64,000 nt of DNA from Cryptomeria japonica (Eukaryota; Streptophyta; Pinopsida; Cupressales; Cupressaceae), in assembly GCF_030272615.1 (NCBI RefSeq), contig NC_081414.1, positions 54,459,636 through 54,523,635 of the forward strand. Direction: 5' to 3'. Shown piece after piece: positions 57,855-64,000 of this stretch (position 1 is its first letter; the number at the start of each line of letters is the position of its first letter). The position numbers were made by a program, and so were the translations under genes. Under the pieces are notes generated by a model, which ran no database searches, was not told the origin of the DNA, and saw only the letters and a list, made by a program, of their open reading frames with translations.

Positions 57855-59370
57855 TCAAGAATGAGTAATACCTCTAGTAATGGATACTGAACTGATGCCA
57901 ATCAACATCACTCGGGTCTCTACCGAAGGGGAAGAAACCCCCACTATGTCTCTGAAATACTCAAATGATTCTTTAGGAAAAGGTTTAGTGAAGATATCAG
58001 TAATCTTCTCTTTAGTGTTCACATAAACCAGTCTAACTTCATTTGCTTCCACCTTCTCCTTCAAAAAGTTATACTTGATAGATATGTTCTTTGTCTTAAA
58101 ATGAAAAACCAGATTCTTTGATATATCAATAGCAGCAGAGTTATCACAGTGAATAAATACCGGTTCATTACAATCCACCTTTATATCCTTCAACATTTGC
58201 TTCATCCATAGAACTTGTGTACAGTTAGTAGCAACATCAACATACTTAGTTTCAACAGTAGATAAAGAGGTGCATGACTCCTTCTTGCCGATCCATGAAA
58301 CAAGTTTTTTTCTAAGAAAGAAAGCTCCACTAGATGTGCTCTTTTGGTCATCAACATCTCCAGCCCAATCTGCATCTATATATGCACATAATGTAAAGTA
58401 ATTATTTTTTAGGATACCATAAACCATATTCAATTGTTCCCTGCAAATATCTGAAAAATCCTTTTCACCACACTCTCATGATTTTCTCTAGGATCACTAT
58501 GATATCTTTATACAATACAAACTGCATTCATTATATCCGGTCTAGTCTGGATCAGATATAACAAACATCCAATCATATACTTGTACTTTGTAGGATTTAC
58601 CGATGTAGATGCATCTTTCCTTGCCAATTTATCACTTGTAACCATAGGTGTACTAACCGGTTTAGAATTTTCCATACCAAATTTCTTCAATAGCTCTCTA
58701 GCATACTTAGTTTGATAGATGAAAATACATTTATCAGTCTGATTAATTTGTAAACCTCAGAAAAATCTCATCTCCCCAATTGTAGACATCTCAAATTTAT
58801 TCTTCATATTGTTAGAAAATTCCATACACAACTTATCTCCACCTCAAAAAATTATATCATCAACAAAGACCTCAATAATCAATATGTCATCATTAGTGAT
58901 CTTATAATATAAATTACTACCAGCATTACCTTTAGTGAAATCAAGCTTCAAAATCTATTTATCCAGTCTTTCATACCAAGCTCTAGGGGCTTGTTTCAAT
59001 CCATATAAAACTTTCTTTAACCTACAAACCATGTTTTTTTCATGTGAAAGTGAAAATCCATCAGGTTGCTCAATATAAACTTCCTCTTGAAGATCTCTAG
59101 TTAGAAATGCACACTTAACATCCATTTGATAAACCTTGTAGTTCTTATGTGCATCATAAGCAAGAAATAATCTCATAGCTTCAATCCTAGCTATTGGTGC
59201 AAAGGTTTCACTATAATCAATTCCTTCCTTCTGAGAATATCCTTTACAAATGAATCTATATTTATTCCTCACAACTTGTCCATCTTCTTTCAATTTATTC
59301 CTAAAAACCCATTTAGTTCCAATAACATTCTTATTTTTAGGCTTGGGAACTACAGTCCATGTGTTATTCT
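57855..59370 (-). pseudogene. pol: Copia-3 pol: RT and RNase H
   Basis: RT: VRNKYRFICKGYSQKEGIDY (~59260), [35 protein letters not shown], then the catalytic FVDDIIF (~58865-58845) in a stretch with two stops. KFGMENSKPVSTPM (58690) and QTRPDIMNAVCIV follow. RNase H: YIDADWAGDVDDQKSTSSGA (~58375), IHCDNSAAIDISKN and KEKITDIFTKPFP (~57975). The last 192 codons are unbroken and catalytic residues look intact. Confidence 0.92.
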
Positions 59371-60630
59371 TTTATGTATGATTTAATTATTCTTGTCATC
59401 ACTCCTTTGATTTTGTCTCCAATGATTTGATCTCCTAAATGATTCAACCTTACATACCTAGGAGTCTTTTGATTTTTGGTTCCTCTATCCTAATCTTCAG
59501 TCACTGTTGAATTTTTTGATACTGCTGGAGTAACTGGTTCAACATTTTGTTCTAGTGTAGGTGCTACCAGTTTAGTTATGATCATTTTCACTGTCGATTC
59601 TTTGTCATAATTTCTGATTTGACTTTTGTTCTACTCATCTACCCTAATATTTGTGCTCTCCACAATTCTCTACAATCTTTTGTTATAACATCTATGTACT
59701 TTGCTTTCATTAGAATAACTAAGAAATATTCCTTCATCAAATCTAGAATCAAACTTTCCAATGGACTCGTCGCTTTTGATATAGCATTTACTACCAAAGA
59801 TTCTAAAATACTTAATTATTGGTGTATGACCAAACCATAAATCATAAGGTATCTTATAGGTATCTCCTTTGATATGAACTCTGTTGAATATGTATACTGT
59901 CATACTAACAACTTCTCTCCAGTAGACATGGGGAAAATTAGCTTCCATCATCATAGTTCTAGCTGCATCCAAGATAGTTATGTTCTTCCTTTCCACAACT
60001 CCATTCTGCTGAGGTGTCTGGGTGCAAACAACTGTCTCCTTATCCCATTCTTCTCATAATAGCTGTTAAATTCACCGTGATCTGACCTTAAACATTTAAT
60101 GTTCAATCCTATCTCTATCACAACTTTAGCTTTAAAGATTTTAAACTTTTCAAATGCTTTAGACTTTTCCCTTGGAAAAGTAACCCACATCATTCTAAAA
60201 TAGTCATCAATGATTAGCATGAAATATCTATCATGTTGAAATTTTTTAATTCTAGAAGTACCACACAAATCAATATGAATAAGATCAAGAACATCATTAG
60301 ATTTGTCTTGTATACTCTTAAAGAAGTTCTGATTTTCTTTCCCATTTGGCATTCCTTACAGACCGGATTATAGGGCTTTACAATCTTATGTATATCTCTG
60401 ATTGCCTTAGTAGAACTAATCTTTACAATGCAAGCAAAATTCAAATGACACAACCTCTTATGCCATAGCCATCTCTCCTCAATTTGTGAAATCAAACATA
60501 TCTTCTCATCGGAGTTCAAATGAAAGATATTACCTTTAGTCTTTGTACCAGTTGTAATCTCCAATCCAGATTTGTTGATAATCTTGCATTTTCCATCCTT
60601 GAACTATAATTGAAATCCCTTATCCATCAA
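59371..60630 (-). pseudogene. Copia-3 integrase
   Basis: GAG-pre-integrase LWHKRLCHLNF (~60475), zinc CKECQMGK (~60350), frameshift, then the core: LIHIDLCGTSRIK (first Asp ~60275) and LRSDHGEFNSYYEKNG (second Asp ~60085, with a short internal deletion). A second frameshift hits the segment that holds the catalytic Glu (~60000). The C-terminal part is open from 59996 (DAARTMMMEANFPHVYWREV; FGSKCYIKSDES) to 59670. 59371-59669 is a degenerate linker to RT. Confidence 0.88.
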
Positions 60631-61618
60631 CTATCCTACACTCAATAGGTTATGCCTTAAACCTTCAACATAATAAATATTATTAGTGTTATGCTTACCA
60701 TCCAATAATATTGTTCCTCTTCCCTTGATCATGCATGCTTTGTCATCTCCAAATCTAACCAAACCACCATGAAATTCTTGCATAGGTAAGCACTTCCTTT
60801 TATCTCTAATCAGATTATGTGAACATCCACTGTCAATTACCCATTCATCCTTGTCTTCAATTTTAGCAGCAAGGGCCTTCTCTTCAAGTACTGAATCATA
60901 TTCCTTGATAGCTAAAAATACCCATTCATTTCCATTGCTAGATCTAATAGCCGAATCTTGTGTCGGTTCATCATCATAATCTGTCACACCTTCCTCATCC
61001 GCATAGTAACAAGAATTGTCTTTGTTTCTCATATACTTATGCTTTTTTTATAGTCATGGTTAGGGCTAAAAGATCTTCTATCTCTTTCTTCAAATCTTGA
61101 ATTCTTTTTAGGACATTTAGATACAAAATGACCTATCTTATTACATGCAAAGCATTTAAAAGGTGATTTTCCTTCATACTCACTTCCTGCTGGTCCTTTA
61201 GGTACTCTTCTAGCAAATAAGGCTTCAAGTTGCTCAAACTCTTCATCTTCTTTCTTCATATCCTCTAGTTCCTTTTCATATAAAGCTTTCCAATCACTCT
61301 TTCTAGTAGATGGCATAGATGCATGAAAAGAAAGTTCAAATTTAACAACTCCAGAAGGTCCAAATTCATCAAGCTCAAAAGCAGATAACTTCCCAATTAA
61401 GGTATCCCTATTAACAGAGATGTTTGCCATAGTTCTCAACTCATTAATTATGGTAGCCTTCATATTAAAGGCCAGTGGAAAAGCTCTCAATAATATAAAA
61501 ACTATTTCATCTTTGCTCAGAGATCCACCACAACATTGAATTCTTAAAACAATCTCATTAACTCTCTCCATAAAAGTAGTAATCCTATCATCTTCTTCCA
61601 TCTTCAGGTTTTCATACC
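60631..61618 (-). pseudogene. gag: Copia-3 gag (C-terminal part) and protease
   Basis: Gag from the insertion point: ENLKMEEDDRITTFMERVNE and MANISVNRDTLIGKLSAFEL. Intact zinc knuckle CFACNKIGHFVSKC (~61155-61114). Protease WVIDSGCSHNLIRDKRKC (~60845-60790). The frame changes once near 61030 and stops at 60629. Positions 61614-61618 (atacc) are the duplication of the solo LTR. Confidence 0.9.
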
Positions 61619-63178
61619 TGATGGGGAGGTTACTCAAAGAGAGATTACACCTTGTTTAAGGGTAGTCTGATGTTGTCCTAGTGGGCTACATTCTTTTTTC
61701 ATATTGTCTTCAAGACAATTTGGACACCTAAGCTTCCTAGGAGTGCTCCCAATCCAGATGTGCTCCTTGATTGCTCAAGCATGGTTGAGATTCGCCAAGG
61801 TAAATCCAACCTTCTAGTCTAAAACTCCTCACAAGTTATTGCATGGGTTGTATCAGGTTTTTGTGATGTTTTCCTAAGTCACTCAGTTGGTTTTGAGTGA
61901 GGGTTTCATTCTTTTCCCCATTGCTCCTTCATTTTCCTACTTTTTAGGCCTAGTAGTCCTAGAGCCTTAATTAGCCCTCCCAAACCGGTTTTTGTAAATT
62001 TTCTCCCAACTTCTCCAAAGACTCACACAAAATATTTTATGATAAGGATACCCTTTTGGAATTACTTTCCAACTTCTAAATTTAGGAAGCTAAGACTAAT
62101 TGTACAGGTATGGAATCTAAGAAATGCTTGTTTTAGGTGGTTTTGGGCTTGTTTTGGTTTTTTTCCAAGGTTTAGGTGTCTTCCTTGATCTGCCACACCT
62201 CCAAATTCACACATATGTTCTACCACACATCACTTGTTCATCCCAAATTCTCTTCAACTCCAACCCTACTCTTTCCTACAAACACTTGCATAATCTCATT
62301 CATTTCCTAATGAGGCTATGAGTCAGCTCACTTAGGAAATGATGCTCATTGGCCTTTCAATGACCTCCAAAGGAAAATAAAAGTTATATACACTATACAA
62401 AGGTTCAATGGCTAGAGTCCCAAGGGTTATTGGGAAGAACTCAAAGGACTTCAAGCTGGAACCATGTCTGGGCCTCTCAAACCCTTACTGAGGCCGAGAG
62501 CTCACAAAATGAGAAACTCAATTCAAACCTGCAAATAAACTATTCAAATTGCTTTCTGAGAACTACAAGAACATGAACTAAACAATAAGAAAGGTACAAC
62601 AATGCAATCAATCCATTAAGTGTGGGTTGCTGCTCTTTCTTGACAAAATGCAATGTAAAACTTCAAAATTGGTCTTAAAATGTACTCCAATCTAATCCAA
62701 GCATTAAACAACCTCATTAAATTTATTATCAAAGCTTTTATATGCCTTTTTTGGCCTCACTAAGTCCCCATCGGTTCCCTAACCAACCTTTTGCACCAAA
62801 AATACAAAAAGTTGTCAAGCAACTTTGACAACATTTGCCAAAAAGTGCATTTTTGCCTTTCATGCTTGGTTCTCTCCTTCACACCATCTAAGATTACTAA
62901 AAAATATTACATTGACATGTCCCAATGCCAAACAAGTCTATTCAAGGCATTTTTCATCAAAATGCAAGGTTTTGCCACTTCAGGCTTGCAAGGGCTTACA
63001 AGACAAAATTAAGAAATTGCATTGTCCTAAGGACATTCAACCTACCAAAGGACTAAAAAAACATATTAAGACCTAAGACAAGACTCTTATTCACCACTCC
63101 AAACAAAAATTATGAACAAACACACCAAAATGTAGAAACTGGACTCAAAATTAGCTCAAATTAGGTGCTCCTACACCA
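61619..63178 (-). repeat. Solo LTR of a Gypsy-4-related family, inserted in Copia-3 gag
   Basis: 1,560 bp with TG...CA ends on both strands and a perfect 5-bp duplication ATACC (61614-61618; 63179-63183). Removing it rejoins the Copia-3 gag frame (...GYRVRY|ENLK...). No internal domain is present, so it is a solo LTR left by LTR-LTR recombination. On the minus strand it starts TGGTGTAGGAGCACCTAA and ends CCATCA, resembling Gypsy-4 LTR termini (TGGTGCAGGGAACCTAAC ... GCATCA), hence the orientation. Confidence 0.9.
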
Positions 63179-63568
63179 ATACCTTACCCGGTAACCATCA
63201 AGTTTAGCAATTTTAACAATAGGGTCACCTTCATTCAGAGTCTCCAATTTGTCCCATATAACTTTTTCAATTGATTTATCAGTTAGTTCCATTATTTGTT
63301 GATCAGAAATCACAAACAAAAGGGCTTCTCTAGCTCTACAATCATTCTGAATCTCTTTATCCAGACTTGTCAGAGGAGGATTGCCAAATGCCAAATTAAA
63401 TGATGTAACACCATTCTTAGTGATATCCCAAATTTCCTTTCCAAGATAGATCAAGTGATTCTCCATTTGAATCTTCCATACCCTGTAGTTTGTTCCATCA
63501 AGCCTAGGAATTTCTCTCTAGAAAGAAGATGCAGATGTACTTGATGAACTTGAACTGTTAGTCACCAT
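63179..63568 (-). pseudogene. gag: Copia-3 gag, N-terminal part
   Basis: Start ATG at 63568 (MVTNSSSSSS), a stop at about 63520, then REIPRLDGTNYRVWKIQMEN, HLIYLGKEIWDITKNGVTSF and KVIWDKLETLNEGDPIVKIA up to the solo-LTR junction. Typical DUF4219/UBN2-type plant Copia Gag start. Confidence 0.88.
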
Positions 63569-63624
63569 AGGATCTTCCTCAAGCAGTTAGGCTTCTGCAG
63601 AGAGGACCAAGCTCTAATACCAAT
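63569..63624 (-). other. Copia-3 primer site and leader
   Basis: The minus strand reads TGGTATTAGAGCTTGG (TGGTATCAGAGCTTGG with one change, 63607-63622), then tcctctctgcagaagcct and tgcttgaggaagatc. This is the same leader as in NAC-X and NAC-Y apart from a few bases. Confidence 0.85.
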
Positions 63625-64000
63625 TTTTAGACAACTCAAATAGCTATAGGACATCGGAGAAGGGGGGGGGAGGTGAACTAATTATCACCGGATTATAAAA
63701 CTTTAAGAATTCAAATCCCTATTACTGAAACACAAACTCAATACCAGAATGCATAAACCAAATACCGAAATAATTGTTATAGAAATTAAACATAAACATA
63801 AATCATAGAACAGTTACCATCCATCCAAAACAAATGACACCAATTTTTGTACTTGGAAAGCCCGGTATAGGGTAAAACCATGGTCAAAATCCCACCAACA
63901 GTCGGATAATACTTTTGCAGTATGTGATTACAATATGAGGAGCCTACACATGTAGGAAGTCCAACATCCTAGAGCACACTGCTCATCACAGAAAGGAGCT
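63625..64000 (-). repeat. Copia-3 5' LTR, truncated by window end
   Basis: The plus strand starts ttttagacaactcaaa (tgttag mutated). The G-run at 63662-63672 corresponds to the C-tract of the other LTRs. Collinear with 35285-35328 plus 56344 onward. Confidence 0.88.

Larger units (their letters stand above)
35285..64000 (-). mobile_element. Copia-3: Ty1/Copia element, continues past window end
   Basis: Minus-strand element. Its 3' LTR starts at 35285 inside the Gypsy-3 integrase, and its 5' LTR begins at 63625 and runs off the window. The 3' LTR is split by Gypsy-4, and gag is split by a solo LTR. Own sequence: 3' LTR 35285-35328 plus 56344-57554, then RNase H, RT, integrase, protease, gag, primer site, 5' LTR. 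Its leader and LTR resemble those of NAC-X and NAC-Y. It is the best candidate in this window for the family that mobilised them. Confidence 0.88.

Overview
This is repeat-dense DNA from a plant nuclear genome. No cellular gene of the host is identifiable. Plant-type Ty1/Copia and Ty3/Gypsy LTR retrotransposons are stacked inside one another over almost the whole window. The AT-rich sequence, the elements with 0.45-1.7 kb LTRs, the 12.7 kb Gypsy element with a second RNase H, and the depth of nesting fit a large-genome seed plant. A gymnosperm (conifer) is my best guess, but that is inference.

Layout, using my own names. 1-377: LTR piece pointing right. 378-4952: Copia-1 (minus), cut inside its reverse transcriptase (RT). 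4953-6590: unclassified block with one 147-codon open frame (5303-5746) followed by an LTR-like stretch. 6591-6817 and 19558-21000: Gypsy-1 (minus), a gag fragment plus 5' LTR. It is split by the complete Gypsy-2 (plus, 6818-19557, target duplication TAACC), which carries a spliced, antisense plant-mobile-domain gene between pol and its 3' LTR. 21306-35284: Gypsy-3 (plus), split by the complete Copia-2 (minus, 25771-33375, duplication AAATC). Copia-3 (minus, 35285 to beyond the window end) is inserted in the Gypsy-3 integrase. Gypsy-4 (plus, 35329-56338), a chromovirus with a C-terminal chromodomain, sits inside the 3' LTR of Copia-3. A solo LTR (61619-63178, duplication ATACC) sits in Copia-3 gag. 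Gypsy-4 is itself split by NAC-X (41272-54628), and NAC-X by its relative NAC-Y (45584-52406). The stack is therefore five levels deep: Gypsy-3 > Copia-3 > Gypsy-4 > NAC-X > NAC-Y.

The most unusual content is the NAC-X/NAC-Y pair. These are LTR elements with Copia-type primer site, polypurine tract and LTR ends, but with no protease, integrase, RT or RNase H. Each carries the same two long reading frames: ORF1 (coiled coil plus four CCHC zinc knuckles) and ORF2 (about 1,080 codons: a conserved N-terminal globular domain, a basic linker and a coiled-coil tail). Their primer site, 5' leader and part of the LTR match Copia-3, so a Copia-3-type element is the likely provider of enzymes in trans. 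The second notable item is the three-exon antisense gene in Gypsy-2.

Nearly every coding region is decayed. Most in-frame stops look like C-to-T or G-to-A changes (CAG/CAA/CGA/TGG to stop), as expected for methylated, silenced plant transposons. No rRNA, tRNA gene, CRISPR array or prokaryotic feature was seen.
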